From positions 29,209,537 to 29,273,536 of the forward strand of contig NC_064440.1 in assembly GCF_023343835.1 (NCBI RefSeq): 64,000 bases of DNA, in the 5' to 3' direction. A program made the position numbers and the translations under genes. Under the pieces are notes generated by a model. The model had not been told where the DNA came from and made no database searches. It saw only the letters and a program-made list of their open reading frames with translations. How positions within the stretch are numbered: position 1 is the first letter of the stretch; the number at the start of each line of letters is the position of its first letter. Source of the DNA: Lagopus muta (lineage: Eukaryota > Chordata > Aves > Galliformes > Phasianidae). This document shows, piece by piece, positions 23,305-36,695 of this stretch.

Positions 23305-25913
23305 GGAGCGGCAGAGGGAGCGGCGCGGGGAGAGCGGCACCGCCCGCCGGACCCCGCGCCTCGCCGGGCCTAAAAGTTTCCCGAAGAGGGAGCCCGCGGG
23401 GAGCGGCGCGGCCCCGCCTCGCTCCGGGCGCTCCGCCGTTCCCATGAGAAAGCCGAGCCGCGCGCTGCCCGGCGAGACCGCAAAAATGCGCGCGGCGCTG
23501 CCTCCTCCCTCCCACTCCGACGGGTTTTGCATGCGCCTCGAGGCGCTGCAGCCGCGGCGATTAAAGCTGTCGAATATGACGGCTAGCGCGCTGCCGTCGG
23601 GTGCCCATCCTCAACGCGCCGTTTGCGCAGCCGCTGACCGCGCTGCCGAGAGCCGCCGGTCCGCCAACCCGCCCCGCCTCGTGTGCGCACGGCGTGGCTC
23701 CGGGGGCGCGGCCCACGCTGCGAGGCCGGCGGCCGCTCCGTCGTCTCCCTCGGCCGATGTGACGGCGCTGGGCAGAAAGCCAGGGGCTGCCGAGGAGGAG
23801 AACGGAGGTTTTCCTCAGCGAGGAGCGGGAAAGCGTGCTGTCGTTTTGTAGCGCCGTCCCAGAGGGGACGCAGCGCTGCTCTCATCCTGCTCTAAAGACC
23901 CACTGATGCGACATTGCGGCTGTCTGCCCTGCGCAGGTGGGAAGGATGGGCTGGAAACAGTCCTGGTAACTTTACAGCTACTTCCGTGCTGTACGGTTTT
24001 GAAGTGGTTGTGGTGCGAGCCTTTGTCACGATAACAATGCACGTAGATCAGGTGGATCCAGTAATGGAGGCGGCAGAACCTTAACTCTGGACTCGACCCC
24101 TACTTCAGACCTTCTTTGTAATGATTGCAAGCTATATGCAGTCACAGTCAGCAGTCTTAAAACTCTTACCCTGCCTGCGCGCTGCCTCGTGCGCTCTTGG
24201 TGGCACAGTCCCTACAGGTTGCTGGGCAGCTTGCAATGCACAAGCAGAAGCACGCATGCCCTTTACATCCATGTAAAGTCAGCCAGCCTTCTGCATGTGC
24301 TGACCCTGCCGCTGTGCTAGCTGGTTCCTTGGGACTTCCAAAGCATGAGGAATGGACTCACTCAGAGGCAGGCGTGTTCTGCAGCTCCTGCAGGGCTCCA
24401 GGGCTGTCCCAGCTTTGTGCCACACAGAGCTCTCCGTGACATATCAGATGCTCTGCCACACGACATTTGCAAAACTCAGCAGTATGTGTGGGGGAAGTAA
24501 AGCACAGGGTTAGAGAGGGGGGAAGTGATAGATCTGCTGTCGCCTTTGTGGAGCTGAGAGCAAGGAGCATCTCGGCAGGATGGATCCTTCCTTCTCTGGC
24601 TCTGTGTTGTGCTGTCTGATTGCATGAAAAAAGAAGAAAATCACACATGGCATAGGGACACTTTCATAATATATGGAAGAAGCACGCAGCCGATGAGTTC
24701 TCTATTTCCTCTGACTCTCAGATTGAGGAGAAATCCGAGCAAGATACAAGTTCTACAGAATGAAGAAAAGAAAATCTGCAGCAAGCAATTACATAGAAGG
24801 AAACAAGACGGCAAGGCAGATCCAGAGGCAATTACAAGGCTGCCAACACAGCAGCTGGTACAGCTCCCCGAAGAGCTCCACGCAGCACAGCTCCTTGGTT
24901 GGTCCCTCCAGCTCCAACTGCCACCATAAGAGCTGCAGAGCAGAGCACAGGGCTGGCACTGCCACCCCAACTCACCGCAGGCTGTTTCCTTCTAGCAGGT
25001 CACAGCTGCAGGCTGGGTCGTAAGACACACACAGCATTAGGAAAAGTGCATGTTGAAACACATTTCTCAAGGATGCCATGAATGCCTGGGAGGAAAACCT
25101 TCAAATTGTTTACTCTTAACGAAGAAGGCAAAAATGCATTGCACAAGCACTTCTTTTTTGATATATTGTTGGGCAGGGTGTTGTGGCTGGAGTGCAAGGC
25201 CAGGCCCAGAGGTGGCTGCACACAGTTCCTCTGTGTGTCTTGTGGCTCTGCTGTGCCAGCACACTGACACCACGCAGGTTACTTCACCTTCTCCACGTTT
25301 CCATCTGGAAATCAGGATTGACTCAACTTCCTCATTGAAGCCGTTGCTGATCTGGTGATGGAGTGCCAGATGAAAGGCAAGGATCGTTCTTAAGCACAAT
25401 AAATATTCATAGCATCCAGCACAGTGGGCTTGCTGGGCAGGTGACTTGTCACAGACTATGCCCCAGAAGGTCTGTTGTCTCCTATACACTACATATATGA
25501 AGTTGTGCAATGCAGCAGAGAACAAATATAGAGCAGGATGTGTTTTTTTTTGGCACCACCTTATTGAGTGCATGGTTAGAATAAGAGTTCAGGAAGAGAA
25601 CTTGCATGCTTGGAGCATGTAAATCAGCGAGTGGCTTCAAAGTACAAGGAATTTTAATATATGACAGCTGAGATCATGGGCAATGGAGGCAGAAGAAAGC
25701 TGGGGTGGGAACTAAGAAATGGAAGGGTGTGCGGGCGTCAGCGGGGGCAGGATGGAGCAGAGCAGAACTTCAGGAGTTTTCACCTTGCTGGGAGAGTGTG
25801 AACCAGGAAGACAGGGTCAGAGCTGACTGGAGGAGGAAATTACCTCATCAACATTGCAAGTGATATCTTTCTATTGATTGTCAAATGAACAGATTTTATG
25901 GCCCGGAGCAGCC

Positions 25914-25920
25914 GTATAAA
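25914..25920 (+). promoter_or_regulatory. Isolated TATA box (gTATAAAAtc) in intergenic DNA
   Basis: A canonical TATAAAA follows a block with homeodomain/Onecut-like words (CTATTGATTG, GATTTTATGG) and precedes a short hairpin (25951-25969). No open frame of size follows, only an 8-codon one. It could be a non-coding RNA promoter, an enhancer, or chance. Confidence 0.2.
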
Positions 25921-27443
25921 ATCACCGTACTCTGACCTCCTGTGCCCCAAAGATGAAAGGATTTCATCTAGTCATTTGAATTAGATGAATCCTATGTAAA
26001 TAAAACAGCACACCAACTGTAATTTGTTGGAAGCTACAGATTCATCACAGACCAAGACCTGTGCAAGCATGTGGTGCATAAACTTTGCAAAGACTTTGAG
26101 CTCATTGAGTCGTCATCAGAACCGGAACGAGTGTGGAAATGACTGCATTGAATTGTGCCCAATGTGGTATTTTAGCCGTGCCTGTTACAGCCAGACGCTT
26201 ACCAAGAACTGTGCATCCCTTGGGAAGCACGGAGCTTGCTGCTGACCCCCTCTGAGGCACAGGCCCCTGCAGGTGAAGGGCTGGGTGAGCTGCTGGAGGG
26301 GCTGTGAGCACTCAGATGGTGAAGCTCTCTCCCAGCAGGGTGCTGATCATGATGCACGTGTGAGCTGCCTGCACCGTGCCGAGGGCTGTGGCTGGCACAA
26401 GCAGGAAGGCAGACTGAAGCCATTTCCATTAACTGCAAGTAAATTTATGTTTATAAAGCCAAGTTCTTGTACATCTTCATACAGTCAGTTTCTCCTTGGG
26501 GCAGAAAGAGAAACTATCTGACTCCTTAACATCAGTAGTTGCATTCCTGTTTTATAGGCCAGCATCCAATTTCTTAAGAATTCTGGCAACATGGTTGTAA
26601 AGCTCCACTCACAGCTGCCCCTACCAGGGCATCCCATCAGCTCAGCACGTTTGCCCTGACAAGACCATTGGCAGCAGATGAGAGAAACCAGTCACGCCAG
26701 AAGAAATGCTGGTATCTAAGGGCAGGTACGAATCACTCGAACGTGTCCTGATCTGCAGGGCTCCCACTGTCCTCAGCAGGAAAGCCAAGCTAGGAGTAGG
26801 CTGTCCCATCATCTCATGTGCAATGAGCACCATTTCTTGCAGGAGCGAGAAGGTCCTGGTGCTCCTTTGTCACCTCCACACAGTGGCAGAGCGGGGCAGC
26901 ATAGCTGATAGCTGGGAGATCAGATTAAATATGGAACCCTAAGGGAACTGAACACACTGACAAGATCAGCCTGCGTCTGAGGAATACCTTCATCTGAAAA
27001 GCACAGGGAGGAGGAGGAACTTCTGAGATGTCAAAATACACCATTTCAACATTTTCAAAATAGCAGAGCCAAACCTTTCTTTTTTTTTTCTTTGAAACAG
27101 CCTGTTTCTGACAAAAAGTACCCCTAAACTCAACTACAATAACAGAAAACAAATTGGAAAAAAATGACTTATACAGCTCAATACTCCCAGAATTAAATGA
27201 AATCATCGTTTTGGCTCAGATTAACTGCTACAATCAAATAAAAATAACCTTGTTTCATTTTGCATCATGCCTACCAACACAAGCACAGCACTGATAACTC
27301 TTTTGGAGCTCCTAGACCTTAGTTTTAGTTCTGTACCTTTCAGCCATAAAGCCACAATCTTGGTCCAGTTCTAACAAAGGGAAAAAAAAGAAAGTGAGAA
27401 AATCTAAACAAATGGCAGGAAGGAGTATAAAACTGTGGGCATA

Positions 27444-27449
27444 TTTAAT
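27444..27449 (-). terminator. Possible poly(A) signal ATTAAA for the micropeptide transcript
   Basis: Minus-strand ATTAAA about 215 nt after the stop of the 29-residue frame. It is followed about 45-65 nt on by a U-rich stretch on the transcript. This is supportive only if that transcript exists. Confidence 0.25.
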
Positions 27450-27663
27450 TGTAAGCTTGGTAGAGTAGGTCTTGATTTGCACATCTCTGTAGGGGCAAGA
27501 AAGCACTGAAGACCTTACAAACTTCCCCACTTCATTACCGAAATCCTGACTGCTGCAAATTGCTGTCCCTCCCACACCAGTCCTGAGCCACATCCAAACC
27601 CAACCTGGCCGTGATACAGGCAAATGAGGCAAAGCAGAAGGCTGACGGAGGAGTCTTTAAGGT

Positions 27664-27753
27664 CTAGAAGTACAGGAGGGCAGCGATGGAGCACAAGACT
27701 ACACCCATGAGCCCCGCAATGACAACCAGGAGTTGCTCTGGGCTCTCCTTCAT
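27664..27753 (-). CDS. Candidate single-span membrane micropeptide, 29 residues
   Basis: An ATG-to-TAG frame of 30 codons, not recognised as any known gene. Residues 1-7 are polar (MKESPEQ) and about 8-29 form an uninterrupted hydrophobic helix ending in YF. Length and layout resemble sarcolipin-type regulatory micropeptides, but the sequence does not match any I remember. The ATG has G at -3 (ggccATGa). It sits 32 nt inside a good splice acceptor (ctatttttacag, exon would begin at 27785), so the whole frame would lie in one 3' exon. ATTAAA at 27444-27449 with a downstream U-rich stretch (about 27380-27400) could end the transcript. No upstream exon or promoter was fixed. A chance frame remains quite possible. 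Confidence 0.3.
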   Translation of the reverse strand: MKESPEQLLVVIAGLMGVVLCSIAALLYF

Positions 27754-30700
27754 GGCCAAACCAGACGATTACTTAATTTTTCAGCCTGTAAAAATAGCAA
27801 AGCCAGTGGCAGGAAGGGATGGCAGGAGAAAGCAAGTGTGGAGTGAGTGACAGCGAGCGTGGCGCGGCACCTCCAGAGTGGGAGTTTGGCTTCGCAGGCA
27901 GTCACTCAGATCTCAGCGGTAGCCTGGGGCGGTTTTCAGTTTGTAACTTTAATCTTTTAATCTTTCCCTCTCCCCATGTGCGTGGGTGAGCAGCACACGT
28001 TGGTGGGTTGATTCTGCAACACCTCTCCCTCACTCCCTGCTCTCCATCTGTACGTTCAGTGGACCCACATTGAAAACGCTTTGGGTTAAAAGGGAAGAAA
28101 TACCCCAAAAAGCAAGACCATGAGACAGCAAGGGGCTGAATGGTCACCCCAGCAAATTGGTTGATGAGGCGACTCAACGTCCCAAGTTTCCTGCAGACAA
28201 GGCAAGTCAGGGCCAGCAGCAGAGGTCTTCACTGTGTACAAGTGAACAGGTAGAGAAATTAACACTAGATAATAATTGGGGAAAAAAAACCACCTCTTAA
28301 CCTGACAGTAAAACACAACTACACCCATCTGTGTCTGCTAGCACAGGAGAGCAGGACTGTGGCAGTCTGTGCAGGGTGACTACAGATGGCCAGCAGTGCT
28401 TTCCAAAAACAGCACCCAAACTCCTCGCCAGAGACTTAGCGCTCGCTGCAGCTTTGTACAGGTCTCTCACCACAAACATGTAAAGCCAGAAGGCAAAAAT
28501 CTTGACCTCACAGATCAAGGGCTCATTCACCACTTGAAGGGGATGACACTTTGTTGCGGTTGAGCAAATACCTGATTCTTTGCTGTAGTCCTGGCTCTCA
28601 AATGCCTCCTGTATGTGCATCTCCTGAGCTCCCATGAGCTCCCAGTGCCTTTATGAGGATTTGAGTGCCCAAGTGTTAGATGCTCAAGTACTTGATGCTT
28701 TGGTTTATCCACATGTCAAACTCAGCTGAGGGTTTTCCATGTCACATCATTTTGGGAAGCCAAGAGCCCACAAAGGACCCTGAAACCTATAGGTGAAAAA
28801 AAACACAGAACAGGGGAATTCTGACTACACTTGAGGCCCTCTTTCCAAGTAAGGAGAAGGCTTCTATGCTTCTCAGCTCCTCTCTTGGCAGTGATTTATG
28901 TGTAGGCAGTGGTCATAATCAGGAAGTGCCTCCTCCAATTTACAGCTGGTGATACCACCTGTGCCTCTCTAATTCCAGCCAAAACAACCACCTCCTCAAG
29001 CCCACGTGTAAGGAAGGGCAGAGGATCCAGCGATGACAACGCCAAGAGAATAGCAAGACTCTGGTTGAAGTGCTGACATTATCCCCAGACGCATACTGCT
29101 GTTTATAAGTGTATTTTCTTGCTTCCTGTAAATACAGTTGCCCTAGCTACTGAGAGAGGTAGACCTGACTTAAGAGTGCACTAACTGCAACAACATTAGG
29201 TGACAGGAGAGGCACAGGACACAAGACAAGGTTAAAATGTTCAAATTTGCAGGGCCAGGGACTCATGTACGTGCCTGTGTAGCAGCTGGAATGGAGGAAA
29301 GCAGATTCATTACTCATCGCTTAAATTCTGTCAAGGACTTTTTCTTTCTGGAAAGAAAACAGCGAGTTAGTAATCGATGGTGAGGAAGAGAACTCTACAA
29401 CTGAGATACAAGCGTGTATAGGGCTGTGTGTATATACACGTACTTTGTTGGTATTATTTGTTTGTCCCCCGGAGTCCATCTTCTAAAGATGTCTTTCATC
29501 CAAGTAGCATAAGCAGGATGTTTGGTTGGCTTTTTTGGCAATGTCTAGCACTATTTCACATTGCAAACGGTTCTCTGCACACACACACAAAAAAAGGAGG
29601 TAAAATAATGGTGACAAGTGCCACAGAGCTTATGATCTACTTTCAGCCAGCATGAAAACTTTAAGAGGACCCTGAGAAACAGGCTGGCTTTCAGCATATG
29701 GCTTTCAATTCCTATCTCAGCAATCATAGTGATGTTTTTGCTTCCAGATGAGCTGGAATCAGGTAGATTTTGTGTAGATGACAGCATATCACAGATTGTG
29801 GCTGTTACAGTCTTAATTACCAGTTATCACCCAGGCTTCACAAGGAATAAGTTTTGATGCCTTAGACATTACTATCTGAGATGGCCTTACATCCCTGAGA
29901 GCAAGAACCAGTTGTATTTTCTGCTTGCTGGTGAGCTTCACTCAGCATCACCATGTGGCTGCAGCAGTCCTCCCATAGTGGCTGAAGCCACCTCCATGTT
30001 TGTGGTTGATCCCAGTTCTTGTTCAGTGTTTTCTGCTTCAGTCTACTTCAGACCTTGATCAGAACTTTTAAGAGCTGGCATTCATTGTAGACCGCCGAGC
30101 TTTTTCACATGCAAGTCCTTTATGGGGCACGCTCTGTGGTCTTGGTCTAGTCTCCTAGTCCTACTGACAAAGCTCCCGTTGGCTTCCCTGGAGCAGTGAA
30201 GGCCGAGAGGCACTGATTTTCTGATTTATTAATTGCCTGTGTTTCCAGTTAGTCCAGAGCTGTGGGTGCCAAAACCTCAAGGGAGTCATTTACCCTCATT
30301 GCAAGTATCACTTCAGCCTTTCTGATGCCAGTGGAAAATTAATATCCTTTGGAGACAACTTAGGAGCACTCTATGAGCTATATAAAGAAGAAAACAACAG
30401 GATCAGAATGAAAACTAACAGTTTGTGATATCAGATGAAACACTCCCTTTCATCAGCTGTTTTTTTCAGAAGCTGTTTGTTACTTCATTTCACCCACTTC
30501 CCATAGCCTCCAAAAGTTATTTTTGAATGACCTGCTTGCCACAGATTCCCTGAAGAGGCCCAGCTCTTTACTCGTCTTTCAGAAACTCCCTTGCTAGTGC
30601 AGGTACCTATAATTATTCATACATGAACCTAAAGCAGGCAGCTTCTCATCTTCCACTTAGATTTTTTTAATGGGCGACGAAGAAGGGAACAATTCAGCCA

Positions 30701-33700
30701 TACGGCTTGGTGAAGCTTTTGCTCTGCAGCTCTCTGAGCCCAGCACCATGGTGACAGGTCTCTCTTTCTGTAGTAAAGTGGGATTTTGTTTATTTGATCT
30801 CTGCATGTCCATCAGAAAGCACCTGGTGGCTGGGACAAACAGACGAGACACGGGGCTCTGTGGCTTGCTCTCCTGTGCACAAGCCTGACATCAGTGGGAA
30901 AGGTCACAAAGAAGTTTTGAAGTAAGATGTATGCAAAACCTTTTCAGAGTGGTTTGCTGAAAAACAAAAGCAGAATGCATGTGGTCGTGTTTGAGTAATA
31001 CACGGATAGCTGCTAGGTTCACTTCCTCTACAGGCCTTTCTGTTTTCAGAATATTTAGCTGAATATGAGCAATTTTTGCTCACTCCAGAAGCCTTTTCTG
31101 CAGCCAGACCTATTTACAGCACTGGCAAGATGTAGCTCATCAGGTTAACACATGTGAAATTTATCTCACGTTAAACAAAGCAAGGTCTGGGAAATCTGAC
31201 CACTGCGTTTCAGGGAAAAGAAACTAAAAAGAGAGGGATCCCAATGATCCAGTGATTAACACTGTAATAAGTACATTTGTAAAAACAGAATGGAAGGGCA
31301 ATGCAGCACTTACCTCCTGAACCAAGCAGTAGTTCCAGGTAGCTTTATTCTAGAAATAAAAACAGCCAGAGGGATATAGGTATCCTCATGGTACTGGGTC
31401 AGCAGCTGGCAGAGCAGCACTGGTGGATGCAAGCATACAGAGGACACCACGTTGCCCCCAACTCTGCCTACCTGGCTGGGTAGCTGGGCCAAAAGCTGGT
31501 TGAGTGGGATCACAGAGGTGCAGTTTTGTCAGCAGGAGGCTTGGGAGCAGATGAAAGCACAGGTCTGCCATCCCCAACATTCCTGCCAGAGAAGTTGAGC
31601 TGGTATAGGGCGGGGAAATTAGCTGTGCTCGATAAAGGAGAAGTATTAAAATCATAATTTGCCTGGAGCAGTAAGGAAACCAAGAAAAGGAATAGCGACT
31701 CTCCAAGGGATCCAGCTGCACGCCACTCCTTTTGGGGGTAAGCTGTGATATTTCAGTCTTACCTGTTGAATTCACACCCAGGGAAATAAGATGTAGATGA
31801 AAACAAGGAGTTTTTAAAATTATTTTTACTAACCCATCACTCAGCATTCTTTATCTATGATTTAATAGCACTTGTACCATTCATAACTTTTCAACCAGAG
31901 GGAAAAATGTGATAGGATTTTGCATGACTCAAGGGTTTTATGGGATGCTTTAAAACGGCTCAGCTGTGAGGCTTTTAACTGTGTTGAAGCATAGCAAAAA
32001 CTGGAGTTCTGTAAAATGGCCTGGGCACTGGGCTTCCATAGAGCGCACAAAGTATGTTTTGTGCTTGTTACAGGTGATTTTGTCCTGAAAAGTACTTCAA
32101 GCTGCTCTAGAAAGCCTGGCAGATACATCACCTGGTTAAGCACGAGCACAAAGATTCCTGCTGTCTTGGGGATATATTTGCACAAACCTTCAAACTTTTT
32201 CGACTAACCAATTATAAAGATTACCTGAAGCTTGCATACATGACCACAGTCATAGCTCTCCTCACAGTTTCCAGGGACAGATTCTCAGCTGCTGTGCATC
32301 TGCATGGAGCCACCAAGAACTCAACTGCCAGAGGTCTCTTGCATTTATTTCTAGCAAGCAATCACCATACAGGTTTTCTTTCCTACTTAGCCTCAATCTC
32401 TGTGCGTCCTTTCTCCTGCTCCCTTATCTCCTGAGCACCCACACGGAGTGCATCCCCCTGGTCCCTGGTACAGCAGCATGTGGCTTTCTAGGTGGCAAAC
32501 ACCTGCACTGTTAACTGCATTGTCAGCTTCAGCCAAGGACTGCAGCATCCTCAGAGGCAGCGAGACGTCGTAAGGACAGACAGTAGGACAGAGGAAAGAG
32601 CTGTCCCTGGAAATGGTTCTTTGGTACAACTTGAAACAAGAACATCTGCTTCTGAGATGCAGAATAGTAGGCTGCAGGCTCGTGGTGCTGGCACCTGAAG
32701 ATCCTGACCTTTCCTTCCTTGGGCAGAACTGTTGTGCTGCTGTTCTGAGTAATCCCTGTACAAGACTTACTAGTAGCAACAATAATAATAAAGAGTTACA
32801 GAACAAACTCTGCGTTCTGAATATGGTTCAGAAGGGAAACATACCACCATTGTCTGCTTTAGAAGAGCTGGGAAAGCTTGTCATAGCTAAGACTGAAAGT
32901 ATTAGGCAGATGTGACCTTTAATATCTGAGCTGTCATGAGACAGGAAATTGCGTTGTTACCTCAGTGAAAAAATAGCCCACAGCAGTTCAACAGTGAGCA
33001 TTAGAGGCCACTTCATCCCTGGGGCGATGCTGTGTGACAGACTCCTGATGTCTAACTGGGGCTCCAGTACCAAAAAGTCCCCTCCACGATAGGCACAGTG
33101 CAGTCCTTTGTCCCAGGAAGAGCACAGGCAGTTGATGCAGATGCTCAGACGTCCACAGTAGCCCAATCCCAGCCACCTGCTGTACCTGCTCCCCATCACA
33201 TTATTAAGAGATCACACTCTTTGGCTTCTGAAGATTCCTTGCGGAGCAAAACTGCATCAAACACATGGGAAGGTTGTAGGCCGAGCTGTGCTGAATGACA
33301 AACTGAACAAAAACTAAGACACTTTGCAAATGGATTGCAAGTCATCCTTTTTTCCTCCCTAGGCTCTCCCCTCTTAAACGCCTCCTGTTTGTGGCCAACT
33401 TCCAGCACTAAAAGGTAGCAGCAGGCTGCACAACAAGTGGGGAAACCTGCTGATGGATGGACTTTGTGCTGGCAGGGTTAGAGGGAGCGGGAGGGAAGCT
33501 AATGGGGGACAAGTTTCACATTTCAGCAGCCAGAGACAAGCACTGCTCTGTGACAAGACGATTCGACAGAGTTTCTTGTTCCGAGTGTACCATGCCCAAG
33601 ATCCCCTTCTTCCAACACGGTGTATTGTGCCTCAGCTGAAATCCCTTTGAAGAACAATATGCACACACAGTGTAATCTGACATTATTCCAGTGCTACAGG

Positions 33701-36678
33701 GAACATCTTGAACATAATTGCACCGCATGGAAGCTGACTTGCTACGCGAAAAACAGACCAAAATGCTTTCACAACAAATCTGTAAACACATTTATGCTCC
33801 CAATAGCCATGATAAACCCAATCAAACAGCCAGGATTAGTGCTAACAACTCTCACTAAAGGAGTTAATGGAGTTTCTGTTGCATGAAATACACCAGCTTT
33901 AAGGAAGAACTCACAGATTCTGGCCACCAAATTTGTAGGCAAGCCTCACTTGGGAGGACTGGCATCCAAACCAAGACTCCTCCAGTCCTCTTGCTCACAT
34001 TCTGCTCTCACTGGCACTGCACTGCCTCACCTCCCTCTCCCTCATCCTGGTATTACAACCATGCCCATTCTGCCTTTCCTCAGCACCAGGCAGCAAGCCT
34101 AACAAGCTTTTATGCCTGTTTCAGAGCGCTCTGGTCATCCTCAATCCTTTGTGTCAGTGTGACAGCCTCAAGAGAATGGAACCCATGTTTTTGCAGCTTA
34201 TTTTCTCCAGATCCCAGCTGCAGTATGCACAGCTCACACCTCATCCATCAGGAACCACTGCTGTGGGAAACTTGTGCAGCACAGCACAGCAAAAAATCAA
34301 ACTGAAAGTCATCCTCACTTGAGATAAGAAGAAAGATCTAAGCCTGTCAAGGTCAGAACATGTCCTAGCACAACTGCTGGTCCTCCTCTTATGCTGAAGG
34401 CTGTCAGAATGAGGGTCGCTTGGTGTTTACCACCATCATCTCTCAGATGCAGAGCTCACACTTGCAATAACTACACGCAGTACCAGCAGCCAAGGAGGTT
34501 CCTGCACGTGGGCACACCAGCTCCATACCATGCTGGGAAGTCCTATTTCACAATGTGGCACTACAAGGGACCAGTTGTAAAAGACTAAGTCTTAAATGTG
34601 GAATAACTTACTTGCTCAAGTGTTGTTCAACTTCCCTGCAGTTCACAAGCTGTTCAAAAAATGTAGTTAGTGATAAGAGCCACACTGCTGAAGCCAATTA
34701 ATTAGAAGACCTGGTTCTAGTCTGATGTTCCACTACTAATTCACTGAAAACAGACATTTCCCATGGAAGATGAATTATTTAAGTCAAGAATGGGAAATGT
34801 TCTTTCCCGAAAATTCCAGTGCAGAGCAAGCACGGAATGCTGCCTTTGCAGTGGAAAGCATGGTGTAGTGCAGCACTGCAGGAGCAAGGATCTCTGTCTG
34901 GGGGCATCACTTCAGCAGAGCATCACGCAAGGTTTGCATGGACTGTTAGTAACGCAGAAAACATGCTACTAACAGTAATAATAGCACAGTATTTACAACC
35001 ACCACTGTTCTGCACCTGCAATTTCAGAAGAGTCTGCATCAAAACCACCAAAACAATTAAAATCTCATCTGTATTTCCCATGAGGGAGGAACTCCTTTTC
35101 ACAAGCAGGCTCACAGAAGCAGAGCTGCTGGCTCACATGCCCACTGAAAACATGTTCCCTGGGTCAGCCAGCCACAGCCTGAGTGGTGGAGCTGGCTCGG
35201 TGCTCGGCTCTGTTCCTGAGCATCCTTACTGCATATTAGCCACACAAGTAAGAGTTCAAAGCTTAATGGTTAATTATTCTTTAAATAAATGGAGTGTGGT
35301 AGCCCCACATGGCCCACCCCTCTGCTACATCAGGATGCCGTTATGTTCAGCCCATGCTTTGCTATTTGCCCTCCACCTGCTGAAACTCTAGAACATTGTC
35401 TCAAGCAAATGTACTTGCTACTGTCTTTGCCCACAGGACAGCAGGTACCCAAAAATAGCTATAGAAAATACCTCAGAATTAAGAGTATGCTAGTGTCGGC
35501 ATCTGTAAACCTTGCTCTCCCATAGCAAAAGAGCCAGCTAGAACATACTGTGATGGATTCTAGCATTACTGCTTTCGATTCAGCTTGCTTCCTGCTTTTC
35601 CCCCTAAATGATGCACCCAGATTGTGCCAATTCCCAGAGACAGATCCCAAAGGAGCCCTGGGCTATGTTATCTCTGCAGCTAAGAAACTCCACCTCTGTG
35701 CCTTTGCTGCTACTGTCTGTGTATGTGATTGTTAGCCCCTTCACAGTATTTTGGTTTCTGCTATTCTCCCGCAAATGTTTCAGGCTTCCATTTTCAGTAG
35801 ATGCAGCCATGGTCTCTCAAAGCTATGACTCATAGCATAAGAAAGTGATGTAATACCCAGCTTGAATGCCCAGCTGGGAAGTCAAACCGACCAAGGAGAA
35901 ATTTGTGCCTACACAACAACAGCCAATGATTCTGAGCACCACAAGTTTCAGTCTCTTAACAGCACTTAAAAAACATCCAGTTCTCAAAAACAGCTATACC
36001 CTGTCTTTCTATGAAACAAACATTCTACAAGCATCCCATGCCTGTGCGTGATCATGTTAGAAACAGGCTGGAAGATGCTGTTCCCAGGGTGAGCAGGGTG
36101 TTTGGGACAGGGAGCAGTAGAGCTGTGACTCTCACAGTGGTCCTGGCCCAAGCACATGAAGAAGCAGGTGAGGAATTCTAGCCTACTGGGTTTCTTTTTG
36201 GCATCTAAGCTGCTGAAGCCACACCTGTGGCTCACACACGTTGTTCAAATGTTTGCAGACCTTTAGACACCTTAAGCAACAGTGATTAGGCTGGAGTACT
36301 CCATGAGTATTCCTAGGTGTGCCCGAGTTGTTTCTGACCTCCTTATGCTGCAGCTGATTTGGCTTATAGAACTGGCAAGGTCCTCTGATGTGTTTGGTAC
36401 TTGTAACTTCTTTGAAGCAGAAAGCGGTACTTGCAAGCTTAGCAACGCTGTGGCATGTCTGTACCAAAGAAGCCAAAGAAGCTTGCTCACAGTTAAGAGC
36501 TGCCAAAGGTCCAGACCACCTGGCACGAAACACCTGCCTATGGACACCTTCCTCTGGAGGAACAGTCCTGGGAACTCACATTTGAGGTTTGGCAAGATGG
36601 AACAAATTCTGTTGCTTCCAGATTGCGTTGCTTTTAAAATTAAAAGCTCAGAAAAGCTATTTCCTCCCTCCCTCCCTT

Positions 36679-36695
36679 CCCCCCCCCCCCCCCCC
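36679..36695. repeat. C17 homopolymer in a CT-rich tract
   Basis: Seventeen consecutive C residues, following (CCCT)-type sequence from 36661. The G-rich complement could form quadruplex structure. The exact length may vary or be uncertain in assembly. Confidence 0.85.

Larger units (their letters stand above)
22650..23800 (-). promoter_or_regulatory. NAB1: NAB1 CpG-island promoter
   Basis: Dense CpG and very high G+C, with Sp1-like GC boxes, an E-box CACGTG (23207-23212), TGACGCA (23265-23271) and three exact EGR1 motifs. There is no clear TATA box. It sits upstream of the NAB1 ATG exon on the minus strand, so it should contain the transcription start and first non-coding exon. Possible minus-strand donors (gtgagc near 22725-22730, gtacgt near 22906-22911) are visible but not decisive. 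Long overlapping open frames in all six phases here (up to 295 codons) are proline/arginine/alanine-rich composition artefacts. Confidence 0.85.

Noticed and set aside
22486-23851. Overlapping frames of 137-295 codons on both strands in the NAB1 island
   Set aside because: All six phases are open with P/R/A/G-rich translations, as expected from extreme GC content. None has a domain or splice logic.
25067-25573. 168-codon minus-strand frame in the intergenic interval
   Set aside because: No recognisable domain, no signal peptide, and an ordinary chance length for 17 kb read in six frames.
29428-29439. 12-bp palindrome GTGTATATACAC
   Set aside because: A short alternating purine-pyrimidine palindrome with no associated motif. 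Expected by chance in this much A+T-rich sequence.
34819-35391. 190-codon plus-strand frame
   Set aside because: The longest intergenic frame, but with no domain, no coherent hydrophobic pattern and no promoter or splice support. Treated as chance without conservation data.
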